Assembly (NCBI GenBank): GCA_033961575.1
Contig: CM066735.1
Coordinates: 32,569,501 to 32,633,500, forward strand
Direction: 5' to 3'
DNA: 64,000 nt
Source of the DNA: Aselliscus stoliczkanus
Lineage: Eukaryota; Chordata; Mammalia; Chiroptera; Hipposideridae
How positions within the stretch are numbered: the stretch's first letter is position 1; each line of letters opens with the position of its first letter. The position numbers were made by a program, and so were the translations under genes. Below are positions 36,521-47,705 of this stretch, piece after piece. Below the pieces are notes generated by a model. The model saw only the letters and a list, made by a program, of their open reading frames with translations. It had not been told where the DNA came from and ran no database searches.

Positions 36521-37558
36521 GGGAAATGCAAATAAAAACCACCATGAGATACCACCTCACTCCAGTCAGAATGGCTATCATCAACAAATCAACAAACAAC
36601 GAGTGCTGGCGGGGCTGTGGGGAAAAGGGGACCCTGCTGCACTGTTGGTGGGACTGCAGATTGGTGCAGCCACTATGGAAGTCAGTATGGAGATATTTCA
36701 AAGAACTGGAAATAGAGCTACCGTTTGACCCAGCAATTCCACTCCTAGGTATTTATCCTGAAAAAACCAAGACACTTATTCAAAAAAAGTTATGTACCCC
36801 GATGTTCATAGCAGCACAATTTACAATAGCTAAGACTTGGAAACAACCAAAATGGCCGTCAGTAGATGACTGGATTAAGAAACTGTGGTATATTTATACA
36901 ATGGAGTATTACTCCGCTATAAAGAAGAATGAAATCGTGCCATTTGCAATGATATGGATGGACCTAGAGACTATAATGTTGAGTGAAATAAGTCAGTCAG
37001 AGAAGGACAAATACTATATGATCTCACTCATATGTGGAATATGAAAAACTGTATGAATGAGCAAAGTAAACAGAAACTGTCTCATAGATATAGAGGATAA
37101 ATCAGGGTTGCTAATTGGGAGGGGAATGGGGATGAGGGAGAAGGGGAAGGGATTAGACAGCAAAAATAGGCAACTACAATATTGCTACTGGGATAGGAAA
37201 AACAGTTTGGGGAATATAATTAATAATGCTGTAAATATTCTGTGGAATGTCAGATGATCATAGGTCTTGTTAGGGAGACCATTTCATGGATGGAGTAGAG
37301 GTTTGATCACTGCACTGTATTACTAAAGTGGGGGTGGTATACCTACTGTAATTGAATATATATGGATAGTCATGGGATGTGGATTATACTGTGGAAGAGA
37401 GTCAGAGGAAGAGTAATAGATATATATATGATATGGGGGGGGAGTGAGGTGGTGTATTGGGGGTCGGGGGTTGTCACTTTGAGGGGTAAAATGTATAACT
37501 ATTGCACTGTGTTGTACACCTGAAACTAATTAAAAATAAAATAAAATTAAAAAAAAAT
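36521..37558 (+). mobile_element. Young L1, 5'-truncated ORF2 3' end plus 3' UTR
   Basis: A 172-codon frame (36526-37044) is the C-terminal end of L1 ORF2p, the endonuclease/reverse transcriptase protein. It includes [20 protein letters not shown] and [20 protein letters not shown], which are typical ORF2 C-terminal motifs, and it ends at the expected place. The 3' UTR follows (TTGTACACCTGAAACTAA) with an A-rich tail. It lacks ORF1 and the catalytic domains, so it is dead on arrival. Its clean frame shows it is much younger than the adjoining L1. Its exact 5' junction is hidden by homology. Confidence 0.92.
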
Positions 37559-38214
37559 AGACAACACCAAGTGTTGGTGAGGATGTGGAAAAATTTGAAA
37601 TCTTGTATATTGCTGATGGGATTGTAAAATGGTGTAGTCACTTTAGAAAATGGTTTGACAATCCTTCAAAAAGTTGAACACAGAGTAACCATAGGACCCA
37701 GCAATTCAACTTCTAGTTATATACCTAGAAAATTGAAAATATATTCTCACACAAAAACTCGTATACATGTTCATAGCAGAATTATTCATAACAGCCATAA
37801 AGTGGAAATCATCCAAAGTCGATTAACTGGTGAATGGATAAACAAAATGTGGTATATCCACACAATGTAATGTATTCAGCCTTAAAAGGCAATGAAGTAT
37901 CGATACATGTTTTACATAGATGAACCTTAGGAAAACATTATCCTAAGAAGCCAGACACAAAAGGCCACATTTCCATTTATAGGAAATGTCCAGAATAGAC
38001 AAAGCCATACAAACAAAAAGTAGACTAGAGTTTCAGGGGCTTGGAGGAGGGGTTAGGGAGTGATTGCTTATGGGTAGGGAGTTTCTTTTTAGAGAGATGA
38101 AAATGTTTTGGAATTAGATAGTGGTGATGATTGTACAACTCTCTGAACATATTAAAATCAACTCAATTATACACTTCAATGGGGAAATTTGATGATATTT
38201 GAATTATATCTTAA
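37559..38214 (+). mobile_element. Old L1 3' end
   Basis: Diverged L1 in the same orientation covers the same ORF2 C-terminal region and a 3' UTR: GTGTTGGTGAGGATGTGG, ACCCAGCAATTCAACTTC, AAGTGGAAATCATCCAAAG, GAAATGTCCAGAATAGAC, TGATGATTGTACAACTCT. The reading frame is broken by many changes. Confidence 0.88.
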
Positions 38215-38370
38215 TTTTAAAACTTGAAGAACTCTGTAGAAAGACATAAAATAAAGGCTGTCATATTTGGGACACAAAAATTCAATATTGAAAAGATGTC
38301 AACCTTTTCTGAATAGTTCCATAAATTCCATGCAGATACAACCAAAAAGAAAAAAAAAAAAAAGAAAAAA
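38215..38370 (+). mobile_element. L1 ORF2 interior fragment with poly-A
   Basis: TTCAATATTGAAAAGATGTC and CATAAATTCCATGCAGATACAACC resemble an internal ORF2 phrase that normally lies far upstream of the 3' end. It is followed by an A-rich tail and then agaacttaattct (38371-38383). That 13-mer matches 36508-36520 exactly. Confidence 0.6.
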
Positions 38371-38383
38371 AGAACTTAATTCT

Positions 38384-39768
38384 ATCTGGCATACTATAAC
38401 ATTTAGAAATGATATTCCATTATTTTTGCTCAGAGACAAGTTAACCTAGCATTCTATACAGTGACTGAGTCGCAGACACCACTGCATCACTGTGTACTCT
38501 ACATTGTTCCTAAGGTTCCAGGGAAAAGGTCTTCATAGGATATACAAAATGCTGCACCATAGGTAAGCTCTTTCCGCCAGTGTTGGAAAAATAGCCACAA
38601 CTACAAAAATGATATATAAAATTGTGTAGCAGGAACTGGTTCAAACTAGTTATGTTCAGATTTTTTCATTGATCAAGTTACTAGAATTTAGTCTAGAGGG
38701 CACTTATTTAAAAAGGAGAGATGTATACTTGTATACAATTGACATTTATACTAAGAGTGTATCTATGCTTAGGGCAATTTCTCCTATTCTACGTTTCTGA
38801 GATTTTATTAACACTTAACTATATTCAAGGCTCTGAAGTGTCAGCCGATTGTAAGATCCTGAAGTAGAATCTGATTTAATAAATGCTTCATGCATCTGAT
38901 CATCCATGCACAGGCATGTGGGTGTACTCACTGACTGTGATACTCATTTGTGCCTCCACAGAACTGGATACCAGGAGGATGTTGGAATTATTATGGAGGT
39001 GACAATGCTTAAAAGGGACACAAATTGCGTGAATTACGTTGAAATTTATCATCACAAAACCAAGATTACATGTGTTTAAAATTGCAAATGACTATATATC
39101 ATACATTATAATTTACAATTATAATTGTAAATGCTACAGAAAAAAAGCATGGAGCCAGGTGTAACTCATCAGTGCGGAAGTCACTCTAAGCAGGATGGAG
39201 AGATATTCTGTTCACGCAATTGCTTTAAATGGTACTCTAGTTACTAGCCTCCCTCTCTTGAATGTGACGGTGTGATAATACGTTAGTAAACACTATCCAT
39301 TTTTTTCTTCAGTAAATGATGCCAAAATAATTTATAATCTATTTCGCAACTTATTTTTAGGTAGATATTCTTTGGAACATCTGAAATAGGGTAGTTGAGC
39401 TGTGAAAAAATTCAAAAGCAGTTTCTCTTTAAATACCACACAACATATGGAATCTCACTGTAGCTGGCAGAGATACCTTTGAAAAGAAAAAATAATCAGA
39501 AATTTCCTTCATGCCTCTCCAGAAAGTGAATCCTTATGAACCAACTTATTTTCTCACATAAAAATAAAATAAAAATGCAGCTGAAACACACTATTTAGAG
39601 AATGCCACTATAAGCAGGTGATTACCAACACGAAGATAATTAGAGGGAAAACTGTAAGAAAGGTACACTCCTTATAGGTCAAAGATCCAAACCAAAAATT
39701 TTCCCACATTATTTTTTTAAATACAGTTAATTTTTTATGCATTTCAATGGTAGTCAATCTATGATACA
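38384..39768. other. Intergenic DNA, no feature except a palindrome
   Basis: AT-rich DNA with no recognised gene or young repeat. A perfect 22-bp palindrome at 39111-39132 is noted separately. Confidence 0.4.
39111..39132. repeat. Perfect 22-bp AT-rich palindrome
   Basis: The half-site ATTTACAATTA reads identically on both strands across the centre (no spacer). Confidence 0.9.
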
Positions 39769-39770
39769 TA

Positions 39771-40492
39771 CGAGGTCAGAAAATTAAGTTTGTGAACTCA
39801 TCCTAAAAAAAGTACTGCATACCTCATTGCTGAATATCACTCCAGTTACCTTTGAAGTACTCGCCTTGGGAAGTTGTGCACTGATGCCAGCACTTAGTCC
39901 ACCCTTCAAAGCAATTTTGGAACTCTTTTTCTGGAATGGCCAACAATGTCGTTGTATTACCCTTGATGTCCTGAATGTCATCAAAATGTCTTCCTTTTAA
40001 TATGTCCTTCATCTTCAGGTAAAGAAAGAAGTCACTGCGGGGAGCAGATAGATCAGGTGAGTAGGGAGGGTGTTCTAATATAGCTATTTGTTTACTGGCT
40101 AAAAACTCCCTCACAGACAGTGCCATGTGAGCTGGTGCATTGTCGTGATGTATGAGACATGGATTGTTGGTGAAAAATTCAGGTCGTCTAACTTTTTTGT
40201 TTGTTTGTTTGTTTGTTTGTTTGTTTTTGTTTTTGAGGGCAGTGTCACTGGCCCTCATATGTGGGATCTGAACCGGGGCCGCTGGCTTCCCAAGCCAGCT
40301 CTTAACCACCGTGCCACTCGGCCGGCCCTCGTCTAACTTTTTTTATACAGCCTTTTCAGCATTTCCATATAGCACACTTGGTTAACTGTTTGTCCAGTTG
40401 GTACAAATTCATAATGAATAATCCCTCTGATATCAAAAAAAAGATTATCGACATCGATGCAACAAGTACACAAACTTAATTGTAGAATTTTA
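39771..40492 (-). mobile_element. mariner DNA transposon, internally deleted
   Basis: The left end CGAGGTCAGAAAATTAAG follows a TA, and a decayed reversed copy (ACAAACTTAATTGTAGAA) lies at 40470-40487. The minus strand encodes the C-terminal half of a mariner transposase, with HHDNAPAHMALSVREFLASK and LEHPPYSPDLSAPRSDFFLY, which hold two of the DDD catalytic aspartates. The N-terminal half with the DNA-binding domain is missing, and a SINE interrupts the region upstream. Without the SINE the copy is about 590 bp against about 1.3 kb for full-length mariners, so it is a non-autonomous relic. Confidence 0.9.
40199..40328 (-). mobile_element. tRNA-derived SINE, short form, inside mariner
   Basis: Reversed short form: a TTTG-repeat tail, GAGGGCAGTGTCACTGGCC, GGATCTGAACCGGGG, then the head GTGCCACTCGGCCGGCCC. 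The duplication tcgtctaacttttt lies at 40184-40197 and again from 40329, within mariner sequence. A 161-codon frame joins this SINE to transposase sequence and is not a real fusion gene. Confidence 0.93.
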
Positions 40493-40579
40493 TAAGTACT
40501 TATAATGTCAAGAGGATAATCATCTAAAGATTAATGGCCAAATAACAGCAAAATTGTTTCGGTGGTTTGAATCACTGGA

Positions 40580-40740
40580 ACAGAGGTATAGAACATCAGA
40601 GCTGGAAAGGACCTATAGTACAATCTAAACCAGTTCTTCCATTTTTATAAGTAAGAAAACTTAAGTCCACAGAGGCTTAACCATTCACCCAAAGTTTCTC
40701 AAGATCTATTCCACCAAGCCCAGTCTCTTCATTGTAATTT
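40580..40740 (-). mobile_element. MIR/THER-type CORE-SINE relic
   Basis: CAGAGCTGGAAAGGACCTATAG, TTTATAAGTAAGAAAACTTAAG and CACAGAGGCTTAACC are degraded forms of an old CORE-SINE in reverse. Similar relics lie at 58650-58750 (reverse) and 51860-52030 (forward). Confidence 0.55.
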
Positions 40741-40838
40741 CAGTAATCTTTTCATTCACCCATGAAACCTATAGATCAATATTGAACTTGAATGTCTAAA
40801 CAGAATCAGATTGTGCCAGTACATGCAACTGGTTCAGT

Positions 40839-41003
40839 TTTTTTGTTTTGTTTTGTTTTGTTTTGTTTTAGCTGAGCCACCCTGCTACCTGTCGGCAGCT
40901 CAGCAGCTGCTCAGCTTGGGCTGGGCATCCAACTGCTGTTGCTCAGAGCTCAGCTCGCACTCTTGAGCGAGCTCTTAACCAACTGAGCCACTCGGCCGGC
41001 CCT
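40839..41003 (-). mobile_element. Second-family tRNA-derived SINE
   Basis: Reversed copy: TTTTG-repeat tail, TTTTAGCTGAGCCACC, CGCACTCTTGAGCGAGCTC, then the head GAGCCACTCGGCCGGCCC. The short duplication tggttcag lies at 40830-40838 and 41004-41011 (with one-base uncertainty). Confidence 0.88.
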
Positions 41004-42797
41004 TGGTTCAGCTTTTTAAATTAATTTATTCAATTGAAACTCAAAGTAAATATATGTATTTATTAATTGTCTTAGATCAAATAAGCCACCTTTGGAAAAT
41101 TTTACATTTTCGTACAATACCACAATTTCACATAAAGGAGCCTTAAAAATTTAGGTGGGAAATTGGGGAAAATAACTAAATTTAGCCTAATCTTTTGTGT
41201 TTCTGTGTAGTACAATACTATTTTCAACATAATTTTTTTTCTAAAAAATTTCTCAGCATCATTAGTAGTGGCTACTGCAGTCTTTAGACTAAGTGTTTAT
41301 TATAACCATCCTTCCACAACATGGAAACATTGCAGAATTTCTCCATGATGATTCATACATATATTTTATGGGATTCCACAATGTTGTGCAGGTACTTAAA
41401 ACAGGAGCTACATCCAAGGAATATGTCACTGATAAGCCTATATTTAGACCACCGTTTTATACCATATTTGCAATTCAGACACAAGACTTCATTTCTAATA
41501 TTTACCAGACCATATCATCACTGTCTATTGAACACAGCTATTTAAGTGTTGTGATGAAAACTTAAATGAAATATGATCACTTTTCCTCCTGGCAACAAAT
41601 CTCAATGTGGACCAAATTTTGCAAGTTGAACTGGTTTAATTTTAAATTGTATCATCAAGAATTCAAAACTACTGCTGAGGTTATGTAGGGTGAATACTAG
41701 TGCATATTCTACTCGTACGATAATAAAATATTTTCTCCACCACAAGAATATTCTTGTTTTCCCCAATCAGTCCAGGTATATTCCTGTTGCTCCAGAGTAA
41801 TAATAGTATCCCTGACACTCAGAAGTATCTCAGTTTAGATAAGTTATATGGTTACTACAGTGATGATGCAAACAAGAAAAATATAGTATTTACAGTCCTC
41901 CGACTATAAGGAAATATAAAACATGGGGGCAACTCTGCTTTGAGTTTATCATGTGAGTATGATGTTGCTGCTGTAATTTCAAATTAAATCCTTTGTCACC
42001 TCTGCCTAAATGCTCCATTATTGTTCATGATTATGGTGATGTTATTTTGAGGGTCAACACGTTATTTGTACCACAAAGACTTCAATTTAACCTTAGGAAT
42101 GGTTACGTTGGATTACAAGGTCAGTGTTGCTAATAATCATTGTCTTTTTTCTCTAAAAAGCTCTAACTCTTTTCCAAAAAATCTATATGCTGTGGTTTCT
42201 GACCTTCCTTCATTACCACAGAGCACAAAGCTGTTCTGCTTTCTCCTTTTTTTTTCTTATCATAAAAGAACATCTGAGGGAGTTCTGAGTTGAAAGAGCT
42301 TTCAAACATTGGCCAGAGTCTTCAGACAGTACAGTTGGCAGAAAGAACAGTAAAAATAGCTCGTTTATATCGGCCTCTGTGTCAGAAATATTTAAAAATT
42401 AGTCATGTATTAATTTTTACATCTCATGTTACTTAAGCTTCTAATCTTGAATTATTGAACTTGTGGTTTAGAGATCAAAGTTGATAGTAAAGAACAATTT
42501 GCAGAGCCATATGCAATTACACACTGTTTTACTGGCAATATAGGAGAGAAAAATGATACCTCTATTTCTGCTGGATCTTATATGACAGCTGATAATAATT
42601 CTAATACTGATTTGCTAACTGAACTCTGGTGAACAGTCATTTTTTTCTTCCTGTGTAACCATGGCACACCTTTTAGCAATCTCAGTAATCCTGGCATGAA
42701 AGATCCTGAACAAAAAATCCACTTTCCTATGGGCAGTCCAAACACTCTTACACCTAGAATTCCCCTGGACTGCTATAGATTATGAATGTTTTTCTGC

Positions 42798-42894
42798 GTG
42801 TGTGTATGTGTGTGTGTACTCAATGTGTGGTGTGTGTGCCACTGATGTGTGGCATGTGTGTACAGTGTGTGGCTCTGTGTGTTTGTGCATGTGT
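42798..42894. repeat. TG-rich irregular repeat
   Basis: Interrupted GTGT runs mixed with GTGTGGT and GCATGTG units on the plus strand. Confidence 0.85.
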
Positions 42895-45110
42895 GGGAAG
42901 AAGAGAGAAAGAAAAACCAGCTTTTAAACCATGATCAAATCTCTAAAATGGCCTTTGCTCACCTAATCACCACGGCAACTCACAGGGCAAGAAATGATTT
43001 AAGAGGGGACCAAAATCCCTTTTGAACTGGAAGACACAGTTTATGACAGAGAAAATTAATCCAGCTAAAATGTTAAAGTAACTAATAAAAACATTCCTAG
43101 TATAATATATCCTTAGATAAGGGGGAAAAAAAATCTATGTGTAATTTTTCATATTATTTAAGAAAATTCATGATTAAAACATTTCATTTGAGTGGCACCA
43201 GGTTAATCCAACACAGAAGGGTCAATGAGACGCCTGAAAGGTTTTTCAGGTTCAATTGAAAACATAAAAAAAAATAAATTCCTTACAATTAATACTGTAT
43301 TATAAACAAAATATTGACCTTTGTCAAGTTATAACAAATGTAATCAAGTCAAACATTAGCGACCACATGAGTGAATGAAAATTAGAGATGAAATGAGCAG
43401 ACAAGCAGTAGGACCTCACAGCTCAAAGAAACAATGTCAAGAATCAGCCTCCTCCTTGAGTTCAAAGAGGATAAACAAGAAGGTTAAAAAAAAAAAATTA
43501 TCACTGAATGACTGTAACCTTCATTGTTTGACCCAGAAATTATGGCATCAGGCAAATGACCTGAGATCTTGCAAATATAAACTGTTTTGAGATTGCTGCC
43601 TAATATTGGATCTGCACACTTTCTTTATTATTTAACTCTGATCAAGTGTTTTAAATTCTAAGTTGAATTACGAAAATGAATTATAAAACTCTGATCTGCA
43701 TAAGTGTCCAGATTAGGTAAAACACAAAAAAACTAAGACAAGATTACTATAGAACTATATAAGAGATTATTGAGTAAGAGCTATATAGTAAATTACTGAT
43801 AATTCATTAATATCATAATTACTATTTTAAAATATTTTTAAAAAATAGATATACACTCAGCCTTCCCTTACAGCTCCATGGTCTCTTGGGAGCCAGGAAG
43901 TGCTCACACACTTGAGTGCAGTCAACATCGGCCTCCATCTTAAGTTCCTGAGATTCACACAAGTGTAGCTTCTCCCAAGATTTACCCCTTTCTGGTCTGG
44001 GGGCTGAACCTCCAACAGTGGGGCCAGGCTCTCAGCAGACCTGCATCATTTTTTCTCTTCCTGGGGCCTCTCAGAGACTCCAACATTACCTGATTACACA
44101 GAATCCTTGAGGACAAGTCACTGTTTAGCTCAGGAGAGGTAAATACTATGGGCTTGGAAGTTGAGAAGGTGACCGACCTTGTTTCCAGAATTCTCTCCCA
44201 AGCAAGGCTCTTTAAGCCTAAATTTTCTAGACGATTAAGACAACCATCATTGTATATATTCCGTGTGTCTATTGGCATCAAGCAATTCTGCTACAAAGAA
44301 AATGAACAGTACCTTGCTCTTAATGGGTTGGTTAAAAGAAAAAAAACGGTTAGAAAGCTCCTTCTGATATTTCAGAGAAGTCAGAATTTTTCTCATCACA
44401 TAAACCTGGGTTATATTAATATGTGTGTCAATGTGCATTACATTAATTGTATGTGTCTATTACATTAATATGTATATCAAAATATTATTTATATGTATAT
44501 TTATATAAAGAAAAAAGTCAAAAAATTTGTTGTAACTTAGCAGCCTCATGCAAGAAACACATATCTTATTTAATTTAAATTTATAAGCATAGAAAAATCT
44601 ATTCCCTTCTATGTATAAAACAAAAAAACCATAAGAATTTTTAACAAGATTGTTGCTTGTTGCCTTTCAGTTTTTAAGTCTTTAGTCCACTTTGGAAAGG
44701 TGAGTTTTCTTCAAATTACTGTATTCAACTTTCACATGTATGGCTCACTAGGAAAAACTATCTAATTAATACAAATATCAATTCACCTTCACAATGTATG
44801 ACATTCTTTAGATTATGGTAGAAACACCAGGCTTCAGGATCTCACACTGAATTTGGTTGAATTGCTGACAGAAGATTGTTAATTATACCTCTTTTTCATC
44901 CTATTCTCTTGTCTAACCTATATAATTTACAGGTTCTTTAAATAATATTAGGAAGCCTAACATTTCTTTCTATATAGAAAAGCAGATCTTTTTTGTGATC
45001 TAGAGAACACAGAACATACAAACAGATTCACATGGCTAGTCATCCCTGTAAGTTTGAAAGTACTTGTATATGTGCTCATATGTGTGTGCTCATGTTAGTG
45101 TGTTAAATGT

Positions 45111-45132
45111 GCGTGTGTGTGTGTGTGTGTGT
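45111..45132. repeat. (GT)n microsatellite
   Basis: About 11 GT units. Confidence 0.95.
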
Positions 45133-47499
45133 ATTGCAAAAGGAAGACTTGTCAAGAAGAGTTGTATGGATGACATAGAGAAGACAGGCAGTTATTCTTC
45201 AGGCAATTTTCTCTAACTTCCCTCCACTCCTCTAGAGTTATCAAGAGGACATTTTTATTCTGATATCAGTTGTTACATTTTAATCCAGGAAGATCTAATA
45301 ACAAAACATGATCCAAATGAATGTGCATCCCTTTTCAAAGTGTTTTTGCAAGGCATATTGAATTCATTTCTTTATTTATTTTTTTCCTCAAGTAGTCAAA
45401 ACCCACAAATGATTTAAGCCAGAAAATCAAATCCTAGAGCATATTTGGCCCCAGTAATAAAATCCTAGTGTGTATTTGGCCCTGATGACTCAAAAATACT
45501 GAGTGTATTCTGTGAACACAGTCAGTGATGACAAGCTGTTCATGAAGGAGACCCAGGTGAGGTTTCAGGGAAGACAAATGAGAAGCCTCACAGTGTGACA
45601 CTTGACAAACCTTATGTATCAGTTATGTCCACTGTTCCTACCTCCATTCACAAAAACCTTTTTAAAAAAATTGTACTTCATCTAATATTGAGGACTGATC
45701 AGTATTGCAATAGGAAAACTCTGGGTGTTTCTTTTGTTTGTTTGTTTTTTCAAAAATGTCATTGGAGGCCTAAAGCCCAAATGGAGATGATACCACAGAG
45801 TACAATTTCCTGACACTATTAGAAAGAAAAGCACTTAATTTAAAAGCAATTTTTATCTTAGTACCTATAGCAAAATGTCAAGTTTTATCAAATATTAAAT
45901 GTCACGTCTCTAAATTCATGGTCTTGAATTGTTAATGTTTTATTAAAGGTTATCAGTCTGACATAGATTAATAGTATGAATTAATTCTTTTACATTATGA
46001 TTTGACAAGTATTGCCATGTCTTATAACTTAAGAAAACCTTATACATTGTTTAAATATCTCTTTTATTAGAATTAAAAAAATGTTAACAGTGGCAGTTCA
46101 TACAGAGTATGTTTTATTGATCAATAATGTGTTTTTTTCTTTTTTAAGTGCAAGCCATTTCCTTTTAGATTGAAACTATTGACATTTTTTTTTTAAATAA
46201 AGCCTAGTGCTTCATTTCAGTTTTACTTTTTATTGCTTTTTGTAAATGACCAACCCTGGGTTAATAGTTCATATATTGAAATGTTATTTAGATTACATGT
46301 ATATATATATTCTGGTGTGTCTCCAAAAGATATTTAATTAAAGTCATTATATGAGATAGAATTTGGAGTTCCTAATAATCTCCAACTTTGAATATAATTT
46401 GATTATACCTCTTTAGTATGCTTATGTTTCAGAACTCCAGCTGACAGGTAAGAAAACAGAGGATGAACAAGTGTATTAGTAGAAAACTCTGTTGCTTGGG
46501 ACTTCTAAATGACTGAAGCCTTGTTATGTTTTTAAAGAGCTGAAACACTGAAATCTAAGATAAACTTGCAGTCAGGTCCTACTCATTTTCTCCTATTGCA
46601 TGTTCTTAAAATAGAACAAGTTATTTTTACCATTTTATAACAAAGTGATATGATATTTTTTTATATTACAAAACCTCAACTTTGACACTTCAGAGACAAA
46701 TTGTTTATAGAGTGAGAATAAATAACGATGGATAAATATCAGACTTTTACCTTCAAGAGGGAACAATTTTCAGAGCATTCAGTTCCACCTGATCAGGTTT
46801 GAATGTTCCTTAGAAAAGGAAAATTATTAAAATGGTGTGTCTTCCAAGTCTCCATACGTATTTCAATACTTTTACTTCTTAGTTGATTGTTTCAATTTCA
46901 AAGTTTTATGCACAAGGCTATATTGAACTCTTGCAAGCCACATTCTCCTGTGTCATTCTATCTGAAAATATGTCACCTCAGTTCAGTGTCTGGCAGTTTT
47001 TGGAGCTGCAAGCTTGCTTGAATGTTTGCCCATGTTGCTACAGAAACACTGTTCCATAAGGTTACATAAGATGATTTTCTCCAGGGACATACAGCATCTG
47101 TGGGTTCCAATTCAAAATAATGCATCTACTATAGCATTGTGTTTAATTGTAATAGTCTCAATTTTTTTTTCTGAGAGATAAAATGTTTCACCTTGTAAAA
47201 GAAAATGTAAACATGTTTTATTCTAAGGACATATTATTTTTTCAAACTTAAAAAAAAAAGAATGCCAGCATATGCTATCTGTCAGAGAGAGCTATTGAGC
47301 AGCACTCCCATCAACTATAAATCCTGGATAGAATTTCTCTTAACTGCTATAAATATTTCAGAGATGCTGTGAGCTAAAATATCGCCAAGTCAGATGACGC
47401 TGTTGATCACTTTTAGCCAGATTAAAACAGATCACACTTAATTATAGCCCTAGTCTTCATTATGGAGATAACATTAATAACTACAATAAAAATTACAAT

Positions 47500-47705
47500 A
47501 ATAATGGCATCTGCTGTTTACTGAGTGCTTAGACACTATGCTAAATTTCCTTTAATCTACACAATAGCACTATTAGGTGGGTACTAACATTTTTCTGAAA
47601 ACTGAAAACTGAGACTTAACAGAGGTTGAATAATAGCCCGTCATATAGCTAGAAGTGATTGAGTCATGAGCCAATCTTGCCCATTCCAGATACTGCATTC
47701 TTTAT
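47500..47705 (-). mobile_element. MIR SINE
   Basis: Reversed MIR: TTTACTGAGTGCTTAGACACTATG, TTTAATCTACACAATAGCAC, GAGACTTAACAGAGGTTGAA and CATATAGCTAGAAGTG in order. Confidence 0.8.

Larger units (their letters stand above)
41012..47499. other. Intergenic DNA, no gene recognised
   Basis: Mostly AT-rich unique sequence. It contains a TG-rich block at 42798-42894, a (GT)n run at 45111-45132 and a short imperfect tandem duplication at 45427-45487. Open frames of 70-106 codons carry no motif I recognise. Unnamed old repeat-like DNA may lie at 43850-44150. Confidence 0.4.

Noticed and set aside
36526..37044. 172-codon open frame as a possible gene
   Set aside because: It is the C-terminal end of L1 ORF2p followed by an L1 3' UTR and A-tail; a truncated retrotransposon.
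39824..40309. 161-codon frame fusing a new N-terminus to transposase
   Set aside because: The N-terminal part is a reversed SINE with its own target duplication; the rest is a deleted mariner. No splice or promoter evidence for a fusion gene.
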